Shown piece by piece: positions 33,916-41,314 of a stretch of 64,000 nt of DNA (position 1 is the stretch's first letter; the number at the start of each line of letters is the position of its first letter). The translations under genes and the position numbers were made by a program. This DNA is from Candidatus Hydrogenedentota bacterium (lineage in GTDB: Bacteria > Hydrogenedentota > Hydrogenedentia > Hydrogenedentales > JAEUWI01), in NCBI GenBank assembly GCA_019637335.1, contig JAHBVV010000017.1:62001-126000 (forward strand), written 5' to 3'. A model generated the notes under the pieces. The model ran no database searches and was not told where the DNA came from. It saw only the letters and a program-made list of their open reading frames with translations.

Positions 33916-36285
33916 GTGAACCGGCCTGTCGTCTGGGCCGCCGGGGCGCTGGCGGCGGGCATTCTGGCCGCGGGGCAGCCCGGCTTTTCGCTTGCCTGGG
34001 TTGGGGTTTGCGCTGCGCTGCTGATCGCAATCCACCAATTGGCCCGCGCCCGGCCCTGGCGCGACGGGGTGATGATTGCGGCGGTTTTTTTCGGGCTCGG
34101 CGTTGCGCTTGAAATCGGCCAGCGGCCCGGGCGGCAGGGGGATGCGCTCAGCGCGCACGCGCGCGATCATCCGGGCGCGATTTACCGGATCGAGGGGCGG
34201 GTTACCCAGACGTCCGTCCACACCCCGGACACGACCTACATGGCGGTCCGCCTCGCGGCGGATCGGGTATGGGCGTCGGGCGAGCCCTCGCCGGTGGCCG
34301 GTGGCGTGGTGCTTCGCTGGTCGGATCCCGGCCGCGCGGTGCACCCGGGGGAGCGGATCGCGGTGGAGGGCCGGATCGATCCGCTCCTGGGCGACGTCAA
34401 CCTGGGCACGCGCGGGATCGAGGATTTCTACCGGACCCATGGAGTCCACAGCACGATGCGCGTTCGGGGAGACGCGGTGCGGGTGCTTTCCCGGCCCCGG
34501 GTGGATCCGCGCTACTGGGCCTCCCGCCTGCGGCACTGGGAGGCGAAGGTCTTCGCGCGCGCCGCGCCGCCCGAGGTGGCGCCCTTTTTGCGCGCGGTCT
34601 GGCTTGGCGATCGCGGGGACTACGCCGAAGCGGATTACCAACCATTTCTTGAAACGGGCACCGCGCACATTCTTGCGGTATCCGGGGTTCACGTGGGCAT
34701 TGTCTACCTGGCGCTTCAGTGGGTGCTGGGCGGCGTGATCCGGAGCCGCAAGCGCCTCGCCGCGGTTATCATTCTCGCGGTGTTCCTTTTCGCGCTCGCC
34801 GCCGGGGCGCGGCCGCCCATTTTCCGGGCCGCGCTCATGATCGCGCTGTACCTCGCCGCCGATCTGTTGGATCGCGAGCCGGACGCGCCAACGGCCCTGG
34901 GTATCGCGGCGCTGCTCATGCTCGTTCCCAATCCGGCGCTGCTCGGGGACACCGGATTCCTGCTGTCGTTCAGCAGCCTGGCGTCCATCCTCATCTATTG
35001 CGAACCGATCAATGCGCGCCTGGAGGCGGTTCCCCGGGGCGTGCGCGAAAACCTGGCCGCGGCCCTGGGCGTGTCCGTGCTCCCGCATCCCGTCAGCGCG
35101 CACGCGTTTCACGTCATCCCCCTCGCGGGGCCGGTCGCGAACCTGCTGGTGATCCCCCTGCTGTGCGGCGTGCTCTGGCTCTGCATGCTGACCGTGGCCG
35201 CCGCGCCGTTCTCGCCGGGCGCCGCGAGCCTTTTTGGCCATGCCGCGGCCCCGCTCGTGGCCGCCATCCATTGGAGCGCGCGGAGCGCCGCCGCCCTGCC
35301 GCTTTCGAGCATACAGGTCACCAGCCCCACCTGGATCGCCTGCGCCTTCTTCCTTGCCGGCGCCATCGGGCTTGCCCAGTGGCTCCACGGGGGCGCCCAC
35401 CCGCGGCGCTGGCTCGCCGCCGCCGGCGTGGCGCTGCTGTGCGCGTGGGCCTTCTGGCGTCCGCTCGCGCCGCCCGCCGGGCTCGATTTTCTTGACGTGG
35501 GCCACGGCGACGCAACCTTCATCCGTACGCCGGGCGGGACCACCCTCCTGATCGACGCGGGCAACGAGACCGAGTATATTCGCGCGGGCAGCCGCACCGT
35601 CGTTCCGTGGCTGCTGGGGCAGGGCGTAGACGCGTTGGACTACCTCGTGATAACCCACCCGGATCAGGACCACATTGGCGGCGCCTTTCCGGTGCTCGAC
35701 CGGATCCGGGTCGGGACGGTGGTGTTGTGGCCCGATCGAACCGATGACCCTTCCGAGCAGGCGCTGATTGCGCGTTGCGCCGAGGCCGGCATTCCGCTGC
35801 TGCGCGCGGGCGCCGGGGATTCCCTGCCCGTGGACGGAGCGCGGATCGGCGTGGCGCACCCGCCGCGGGGCGCGACTTATACCGACATCAATAACATCTC
35901 GCTGGTGCTTCATGTGACGTGGCCCGGAATGAACGCCTTGCTCACGGGCGATATTGAACTGGAGGCGGAGCGCGCGCTGCTGCCATCCGCGCCGCGGGTG
36001 GACATTCTCAAGGCGCCGCACCACGGATCGCACACCTCCAGCGGCCCCGCGTTTCTGGACGCCACCGCGCCGCGATTCGCGATCATCTCCACCCGCGGCA
36101 GCGCGGTTCGCGAGCCGGTGGGGCGGGGCGTGCTGCCGCGCTACGATGCGCGCGGTATCCGTGTGCTGCGCACGGACCACGCGGGCGGGATCCGGATCCG
36201 GCAGCGCGGCGAGGAAGTGATCATAACGACAGCGCGCGGACAGCGCGGCTACACGCTTGCGCCGCGCGCGCGGCCGGGGAATTAG
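33916..36285 (+). CDS. comEC: ComEC/Rec2 family DNA-uptake channel
   Basis: 789 residues from GTG 33916, with GGGAAGGG five bases upstream. Domains: N-terminal helices plus DUF4131-type OB-like soluble domain (20-200); Competence domain with several membrane helices (210-500), including FLETGTAHILAVSGVHVGIVY, the conserved ComEC core; and C-terminal metallo-beta-lactamase domain (525-760) with HPDQDH (581-586) and APHHGSH. All three parts are present, so this is a full-length channel and putative nuclease for the entry of single-stranded DNA during transformation. The type IV pilus machinery that usually feeds it is not in the window, although a pseudopilin-like gene is. Confidence 0.93.
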   Translation: MNRPVVWAAGALAAGILAAGQPGFSLAWVGVCAALLIAIHQLARARPWRDGVMIAAVFFGLGVALEIGQRPGRQGDALSAHARDHPGAIYRIEGRVTQTSVHTPDTTYMAVRLAADRVWASGEPSPVAGGVVLRWSDPGRAVHPGERIAVEGRIDPLLGDVNLGTRGIEDFYRTHGVHSTMRVRGDAVRVLSRPRVDPRYWASRLRHWEAKVFARAAPPEVAPFLRAVWLGDRGDYAEADYQPFLETGTAHILAVSGVHVGIVYLALQWVLGGVIRSRKRLAAVIILAVFLFALAAGARPPIFRAALMIALYLAADLLDREPDAPTALGIAALLMLVPNPALLGDTGFLLSFSSLASILIYCEPINARLEAVPRGVRENLAAALGVSVLPHPVSAHAFHVIPLAGPVANLLVIPLLCGVLWLCMLTVAAAPFSPGAASLFGHAAAPLVAAIHWSARSAAALPLSSIQVTSPTWIACAFFLAGAIGLAQWLHGGAHPRRWLAAAGVALLCAWAFWRPLAPPAGLDFLDVGHGDATFIRTPGGTTLLIDAGNETEYIRAGSRTVVPWLLGQGVDALDYLVITHPDQDHIGGAFPVLDRIRVGTVVLWPDRTDDPSEQALIARCAEAGIPLLRAGAGDSLPVDGARIGVAHPPRGATYTDINNISLVLHVTWPGMNALLTGDIELEAERALLPSAPRVDILKAPHHGSHTSSGPAFLDATAPRFAIISTRGSAVREPVGRGVLPRYDARGIRVLRTDHAGGIRIRQRGEEVIITTARGQRGYTLAPRARPGN

Positions 36286-36324
36286 CGGCGCCGGCGCGCG
36301 GCATTCCCGAAGCCGAAAAAGCGT

Positions 36325-36352
36325 TTGCGCGCGGGGCCGCCTGTGTTATGAT
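36325..36352 (+). promoter_or_regulatory. Probable extended -10 promoter
   Basis: TTGCGC (36325-36330), 16-bp spacer, TGTTATGAT (36344-36352) containing TATGAT with a TGN extension. It is about 90 bp before the ATG of the unknown exported protein. Confidence 0.45.
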
Positions 36353-36441
36353 TTGATTGGCCGCCACGCGCCGGCGTCCCAGCCGGCCAGGCGCAACGGC
36401 GGTCTTGCGTGGTTGTTTGAACCGGATGGAGCCCGGGGCGC

Positions 36442-37716
36442 ATGGTGGTAACGGTGGGAACACGGTGGACGGATGCGCGGCATTATGTTCGCGCCGGGAT
36501 GCTCGTTGCGGTGACCGCCGTCTTTGCGGCCCCGGCGTCCGCAGGCCCAACACCCGAATCGCTTCTGGAAACCTTCGCCGCGAGCGCGCCGGCATCGGGG
36601 CCGGTCACGGCGGATATCGAGATCATTCACGGCGGGGCCTGGTATACCCCCTGCCGCCGCCGTTTCAGCGCGCCTTCCGTTCAACGGCGTACCTGGAGCA
36701 CGATCTACATCGACGATTCCCGCATCGTGGCCGATACGCGGAACCATCATTCCGCCCGGTCGACCGCGGCGGACTGGATCCGATCCTGGACGCGCGTGGA
36801 AGGGGATAGCTGGCATCGCTACGCGGAATGGGGGCCCGGCGCGGAACGGGCGGCCGCCGCTCGATACGAGGTGGATGGTTCCCGGATTCCCGCGCACGCG
36901 ATTCACGCGTTCTGGGGGCTCGAGCTTCTGGGCTTCGCGCCCGGAACCCGCACTCCCCTCGCAAGCCATCTGGCCGCTATGCCGCGGCTCGATTTGCGCG
37001 CGCGCGTGGAGGCGGTACAGGGCCACCCGTGCGCCGTGCTGGAGGTCTCGGGCCCGGACGAGACCTGGCGGCTCTGGATCGATCCGGATGCCGGCGGGCT
37101 TCCGCGCAGGATCGAGGCGGCGATTACCTGGCGCGGCGAGTCCGAAGTGCGCGCGCGGCTTGAAGCCGCCGGGGTGACGGTCCCGCCCGAGTTTCAGAAT
37201 CAGATCGCGCGCCCAGTCCGACTGGATTTTGTGATGGAGGATATCCTCATTGCGACGCCGGAGGACAGGCCGGCTATCCAGCGCGCGCGGGTGTGCCGTA
37301 CCGTCCGGCTGGCGAACGGGGCCTTCTACCGTACGCTCGATCAAATGCTCGCAAGCGGCGTGTGGTCCGGCGCACGCGGCCCAACGCCCCTGCCGTCTCC
37401 GGGAATCGCCGCCGCGCTCGACGGGGGGCCAGGGAACGCGGTGGATGCCGGGCTGGCGTCCTTCAGCTTCGATGTGCTGACTATGCCCCGGCCCGCGGCC
37501 AACGCGCACATGGCCGCGCCCGCGCCGCCGCCGACTTTCGTGGAGCGATGCGTACAGGCGGTTCTCGCGTTTCGGATGCGCGACCTCCGGGATCGCGATC
37601 CGCATGTATTGCTTGGTTGGTCGGCCGGGCTGGCGATCGCGGTGAATCTGGGGGTGGCCGTTTACACCGGGTGGCGGCCCGGCGCCCGCGGGGGCGGACC
37701 GCGCAGCCAGTGGTGA
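36442..37716 (+). CDS. Unknown exported protein with C-terminal membrane helix
   Basis: 424 residues that I do not recognise. An N-terminal signal peptide ends near residue 35 (AAPASA-GPTPESLL). A beta-rich region of about 230 residues follows, with GPVTADIEI, WSTIYIDDSRIV and VLEVSGPDETWRLWIDPDAGGLPRRIE. The last of these recalls the LolA/LppX-like fold of outer-membrane lipoprotein carriers (DUF1571-like), where a lipid-holding half-barrel ends in W.D...GLP. After a Pro/Ala-rich stretch comes a membrane helix near 396-414 (WSAGLAIAVNLGVAVYTGW) and a short basic tail. GGAG lies ten bases before the ATG. The role is open; the LolA-like resemblance is weak. Confidence 0.6.
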   Translation: MVVTVGTRWTDARHYVRAGMLVAVTAVFAAPASAGPTPESLLETFAASAPASGPVTADIEIIHGGAWYTPCRRRFSAPSVQRRTWSTIYIDDSRIVADTRNHHSARSTAADWIRSWTRVEGDSWHRYAEWGPGAERAAAARYEVDGSRIPAHAIHAFWGLELLGFAPGTRTPLASHLAAMPRLDLRARVEAVQGHPCAVLEVSGPDETWRLWIDPDAGGLPRRIEAAITWRGESEVRARLEAAGVTVPPEFQNQIARPVRLDFVMEDILIATPEDRPAIQRARVCRTVRLANGAFYRTLDQMLASGVWSGARGPTPLPSPGIAAALDGGPGNAVDAGLASFSFDVLTMPRPAANAHMAAPAPPPTFVERCVQAVLAFRMRDLRDRDPHVLLGWSAGLAIAVNLGVAVYTGWRPGARGGGPRSQW

Positions 37717-37744
37717 CCTTGCGGCGTTCGCGCGGGAGATCGGA

Positions 37745-38548
37745 TCAAACGAGCCCGCGATAGAGTTCCGTGCGGCGGTTGTCGAAGCGGTCGTTGAGGT
37801 CCGCGATGGCTTTGTTGCGCGCGCTGGCGGGATTCAGCGTGGCGAGGCCGAGCGCGGGCGCATCCAGCGGGGCCCTCGCCAGTGTTTCGCCGCGCGGCCC
37901 GAGAATCTGGCTCCCTCCGGTGAATGCGAGGCTGCGGTCCGTCCGCGCCTCGGTCCCGATGCGGTTCGCCGTGATGCTGAAGACGCCGTTCTCAATGCTC
38001 CGTGCGAACATGGCCTGCTGGCACCAGGGAAGCACCAGGTTGCTCGGGTGCGCGATGATGTCCGCGCCGGCGAGGGCCAGGCAGCGCGCGGTTTCCGGAA
38101 AAAACCAGTCGAAGCAGATCATCACGCCGATCCGTCCGGCGGGCGTCTCGAATACGGGCGGCGGCGCGTCGCCCGGCAGGAATACGTGCTGCTCGCGGTT
38201 GAAGAGGTGGATCTTCCGGTAATTCCGCAGTGCGCCATCGGGGGTCACCAGCATCGCCGCGTTGTAGCAGCCTTCCGGCGCATGTTCGGCGTAGCCCGCA
38301 ACGACGGTCATGGAGCGATCGCGGGCCAGATCGCGGAGCAGCGCGGCGGTGGGCCCGTTCTCCCGCGGTTCCGCCAGGGATGCCAGCTCGTCGCGGTCCC
38401 GGAAATCGTAGCCCGAGAAGGCCAGCTCCGGCAGGACCAGCAAGTCCAGGTCCGGCGCGCCGCCAAGGAGACGGCGGACGGATTCGGCATTGTCCTCCCA
38501 ATCGCCGAAAGCGACGTCATACTGCAGGAACCCTGCGTGGATAGACAC
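37745..38548 (-). CDS. Carbon-nitrogen hydrolase (nitrilase superfamily amidase)
   Basis: 267 residues from GTG 38548, with GGGAG eight bases upstream. The catalytic triad E41 (LPELAFSGY), K112 (YRKIHLF) and C145 (MICFDWFFPE) is complete, and the supporting RIGVMICFD context is typical. The nearest subfamilies hydrolyse omega-amides or N-carbamoyl compounds in the cytoplasm; the substrate is not shown. It lies 28 bp from the convergent unknown gene and 68 bp downstream of the lacI-type gene on the same strand, so it could be expressed with that regulator. Confidence 0.92.
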   Translation of the reverse strand: MSIHAGFLQYDVAFGDWEDNAESVRRLLGGAPDLDLLVLPELAFSGYDFRDRDELASLAEPRENGPTAALLRDLARDRSMTVVAGYAEHAPEGCYNAAMLVTPDGALRNYRKIHLFNREQHVFLPGDAPPPVFETPAGRIGVMICFDWFFPETARCLALAGADIIAHPSNLVLPWCQQAMFARSIENGVFSITANRIGTEARTDRSLAFTGGSQILGPRGETLARAPLDAPALGLATLNPASARNKAIADLNDRFDNRRTELYRGLV

Positions 38549-38616
38549 GAGGACAACTCCCAGGTTTGGCTCGGGGCGGCGATGGCGGACTGCCCGCGCG
38601 CGCGCGAGATTTCATG

Positions 38617-39684
38617 TTACAGCTGGCCGAAAAGGCGATTCTGGTGGGTGATTTCCAGGTTCGGCATGGTCTCAAACAGGGCGGGGGCGTATTGGAGGTT
38701 GATCGGCCCTTGGCGCTCGCCGCGGTGCCACGCCGCAAGCAGTTCGAGCCCCTCGGCGGCCGCCTCGCGCACGGGCAGCCAGAGGTGCGCGCACGCCTCC
38801 CGCATGACCGCCGTGTCGTTGGAATACGTCCACACCACGATCTCGAAATCCTTCCCCGGCGTGCGCCCCGCGCGGCGCGCGCCCTCGCGAATGCTCCAGG
38901 AGTCCTCGGTCCCGCTGCAATCCACCAGCGCGGTGACGCGTTCGTCCACCAGCAGGCGATGGACGATATGCGCGTTGTCGGTGCTCCGGAAATTCACGGA
39001 CTGGATCAGGCGCTCGCTGGGCTCCAGGCCGGCCTCGCACAGGGCGCGGAGGTAGCCCCGGCGCCGGTCCACGCCGGGCTGGTAGTTGGGAAAGGCGCGC
39101 AGCATCGCGATGGATTGATGCCCGCGGTCCACCAGGTATTTCGTACAGGTGTATGCGCCGCCCTCGTAATCCGCCGTCGCCGCGCTGCACTCGGGAAAGG
39201 TGTCCAGCCTCCCGAATACGAGGTAGGGTATGCCGGAGGCGTGCAGCCGCTCGATGACGCGATCACCCAGCGGCAACGGGCTGGCGATCACGCAGGCCGA
39301 GAAAAGATTTTCCCAGACACTTCGCGCGTAGTCGACACCCGGCGACCCGGCGAGCGGGTTCATGTCGAAACAGATGCGCTCACCGGCCTCGCCGAAGACC
39401 CGCTGTAATTCGCCCAGGAGCCAGACCATGAAGAAATGGCTCAGGGGCATGTCGTCCGGGCGGGCCGCCTGCACCACCCCGACGCAGCGGCCCTGGTGGC
39501 CCCGCAGCGCGCGCGCGCCCATGTGCGGATGGTATCCCAGCGCGTCGATCACCTGATGAATACGCAGCCGGGTGGCGTCGCCCACGCCGGACTTGCCGTT
39601 GATTACACGGCTTACGGTATTGGCCGAGACGCCCGCTTCGCGGGCGACATCGTAGATCGTGGGCCGTTTACTTGTAGTTCCCAT
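38617..39684 (-). CDS. LacI/GalR family transcriptional regulator
   Basis: 355 residues. The HTH (residues 8-33: TIYDVAREAGVSANTVSRVI) and hinge helix (ALGYHPHMGARALRG) are typical, followed by a periplasmic-binding-protein-like effector domain (65-345). The ATG has GAGGTG upstream on the minus strand. Its own promoter (39735-39763) contains the palindrome TTATCGATAA, and the divergent pseudopilin promoter contains a related site centred on CG at 39944-39945. It probably represses both, and releases on binding a sugar or related ligand. The ligand is unknown. Confidence 0.93.
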   Translation of the reverse strand: MGTTSKRPTIYDVAREAGVSANTVSRVINGKSGVGDATRLRIHQVIDALGYHPHMGARALRGHQGRCVGVVQAARPDDMPLSHFFMVWLLGELQRVFGEAGERICFDMNPLAGSPGVDYARSVWENLFSACVIASPLPLGDRVIERLHASGIPYLVFGRLDTFPECSAATADYEGGAYTCTKYLVDRGHQSIAMLRAFPNYQPGVDRRRGYLRALCEAGLEPSERLIQSVNFRSTDNAHIVHRLLVDERVTALVDCSGTEDSWSIREGARRAGRTPGKDFEIVVWTYSNDTAVMREACAHLWLPVREAAAEGLELLAAWHRGERQGPINLQYAPALFETMPNLEITHQNRLFGQL

Positions 39685-39734
39685 GCACTTTCACCTCTTC
39701 CCAACGTCGCTCGGGTGGCGCGCCTCCCACGGTA

Positions 39735-39763
39735 TAATTATCGATAACCTAGCCAAAAGGCAA
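39735..39763 (-). promoter_or_regulatory. Promoter and operator of the lacI-type gene
   Basis: On the minus strand TTGCCT (39763-39758), 17-bp spacer, TAATTA (39740-39735). The perfect 10-bp palindrome TTATCGATAA (39738-39747) overlaps the -10 box and has the central CG typical of LacI-family operators. This supports autoregulation. Confidence 0.6.
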
Positions 39764-39897
39764 GTCCCCCCTAGCCTTCCCTGACCTTATCATACACGTT
39801 TTTCTGGAATTTTGACGCATTTTTTTCCAAGTAAGTACCCGCTCCCCGCCGGAATTAAGCAGTCTCTTCCCGCGATGATGTGAATCGCGATTCGCTC

Positions 39898-39926
39898 TTG
39901 ACGGGATGTCAGATTTCTGTTACATT
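39898..39926 (+). promoter_or_regulatory. Sigma-70-type promoter of the pseudopilin gene
   Basis: TTGACG (39898-39903), exact 17-bp spacer, TACATT (39921-39926). This is the best promoter match in the window. Transcription would start near 39933 and leave a leader of about 140 bases before the ATG. Confidence 0.7.
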
Positions 39927-39935
39927 GAAGTCAGA

Positions 39936-39953
39936 CACGTTATCGATCACGTG
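39936..39953 (+). promoter_or_regulatory. LacI-type operator at the pseudopilin start site
   Basis: CACGTTATCGATCACGTG is an 18-bp palindrome with a single mismatched pair (16 of 18 positions symmetric), centred on CG. It shares TTATCGAT with the operator in the lacI-type promoter. It covers the predicted transcription start, which suits repression. The two operator centres are 202 bp apart. Confidence 0.6.
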
Positions 39954-40075
39954 TTTGCGCATACCGCATGGGCGCCTGGCGGCGGTTCCGCACGGGCGCG
40001 ACGGGCTGTGTCGGGCCGCTCCGATACGCCGATTGTACGTCCACCAACCGAGGACTTGGAAAGGAAAAAGCCATC

Positions 40076-41092
40076 ATGAACAAGAAAGGTTTTACCCTGA
40101 TCGAGCTGCTGGTGGTTATCGCCATCATCGGCATCCTGGCGGCAATCCTGCTGCCGGCCCTGGCGCGGGCGCGCGAAGCCGCCCGGCGCGCCAGCTGCCA
40201 GAACAACCTCAAGCAGTGGGGGCTCGTGTACAAGATGTACGCAAATGAGAGCAAAGGCGAGACCTGGCCGCCGCAGCAGGCGAAATTGGTCCTGCCGCCC
40301 AATGGCGACACGCCGGCATCGCTGCGTTGGGATATGGGCCCTTACACCATCGCCATCTATCCAGAGTATCTCACCGATCCGTCCATTCTGATGTGCCCGT
40401 CCGATTCGGACAGCAACGTGGGCGATATCTTCGCCGCCGACGGGACCAGCCTGTTGTTGGACGCCCGCCGGCCATCACAGGGCGGCGGCACCACGGCCAA
40501 TGGCAGAGGCTGTAATCACGGCGGGTCTTGCATGGGCGCGGTCGATGTCAGCTACGGCTACTTTGGCTACCTCCTGGACCTCGTCGGGCCCAATGATCCG
40601 ACCAAGACGGCGGAGGATTTGGCGGCGGCGCTGGCTCCCTTTGGCGTGGCGATCGCGAACCCCGCGAATGTGATCGTTAATGGCCAGTGGTCCGAGGCTC
40701 TGGAAGGGCAGTTCACCGCGCTGTATGCCGGTTATGTGGCGTTTCTGGGCAGCGGCGGGACCAATCCCACCCAATTCAACGCGGTTACGGAGAATGACAT
40801 CAACGTGGACGCGTACGGGAACAGCGGCGGCACGAAGGTGCTTCGCCTGCGCGAGGGTATCGAACGCTTTACCATCACGGATATCAACAATCCGGGCGCG
40901 TCGGCCCAGGCCCAGAGCGAAGTGCCGGTCATGTGGGACCGGATGTCCACGGTGCCGTCGCACTACAACCACATTCCGGGTGGATCCAATGTGCTCTGGA
41001 TGGACGGCCACGCGTCGTTCAACAAGTACCCGGAAAGTGTCATGGTGAATCCGCCGGCGGCGTGGATCGATGGTTCGATAGACCCCGGCTGA
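40076..41092 (+). CDS. Type II/IV pseudopilin-like protein (DUF1559-like, H-X9-DG type)
   Basis: 338 residues. ATG 40076 is chosen because the prepilin leader is only five residues (MNKKG), cut before [14 protein letters not shown], and AAGGA is upstream. The methylated Phe and Glu5 are present, then a long hydrophobic helix. [22 protein letters not shown] and a C-terminal [14 protein letters not shown] (one residue longer than H-X9-DG) mark the family common in Planctomycetota-like genomes, where such proteins are thought to act as secretion-type pseudopilins or surface fibres. A prepilin peptidase is not in the window. The gene has its own promoter, operator and terminator, so it is a single-gene unit under LacI-type control. 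Confidence 0.92.
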   Translation: MNKKGFTLIELLVVIAIIGILAAILLPALARAREAARRASCQNNLKQWGLVYKMYANESKGETWPPQQAKLVLPPNGDTPASLRWDMGPYTIAIYPEYLTDPSILMCPSDSDSNVGDIFAADGTSLLLDARRPSQGGGTTANGRGCNHGGSCMGAVDVSYGYFGYLLDLVGPNDPTKTAEDLAAALAPFGVAIANPANVIVNGQWSEALEGQFTALYAGYVAFLGSGGTNPTQFNAVTENDINVDAYGNSGGTKVLRLREGIERFTITDINNPGASAQAQSEVPVMWDRMSTVPSHYNHIPGGSNVLWMDGHASFNKYPESVMVNPPAAWIDGSIDPG

Positions 41093-41118
41093 TGATTTCT
41101 CCCATCTCGGGTTGATTG

Positions 41119-41149
41119 CGCTCCCCGGCGTTGACCGCGCCGGGGAGCG
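41119..41149 (+). terminator. Terminator-like hairpin after the pseudopilin gene
   Basis: Perfect 12-bp GC stem (41119-41130 with 41138-41149), 7-base loop, followed by TTCCATTTCC. It is 27 bp after the stop codon. The U-tract is broken, so termination strength is uncertain. Confidence 0.75.
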
Positions 41150-41314
41150 TTCCATTTCCGTTCCGCGATCCCGCCGGCCCGGCATCTCGGCCGTCGCTTC
41201 GGGCTTGGCCGGGGCCCGCACACTGGGGTATGCTAACAGGCGTGAGTTAATCCCGTTCTATTGTTCCGGCGGCGCTGTGGTCCTTGCGCATCTGGAGAGC
41301 ACTGGAGTTCTGTT

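Noticed and set aside
33862-36180. Minus-strand frame of 772 codons opposite comEC
   Set aside because: It is antisense to a complete ComEC with all its motifs and shows only low-complexity basic sequence.
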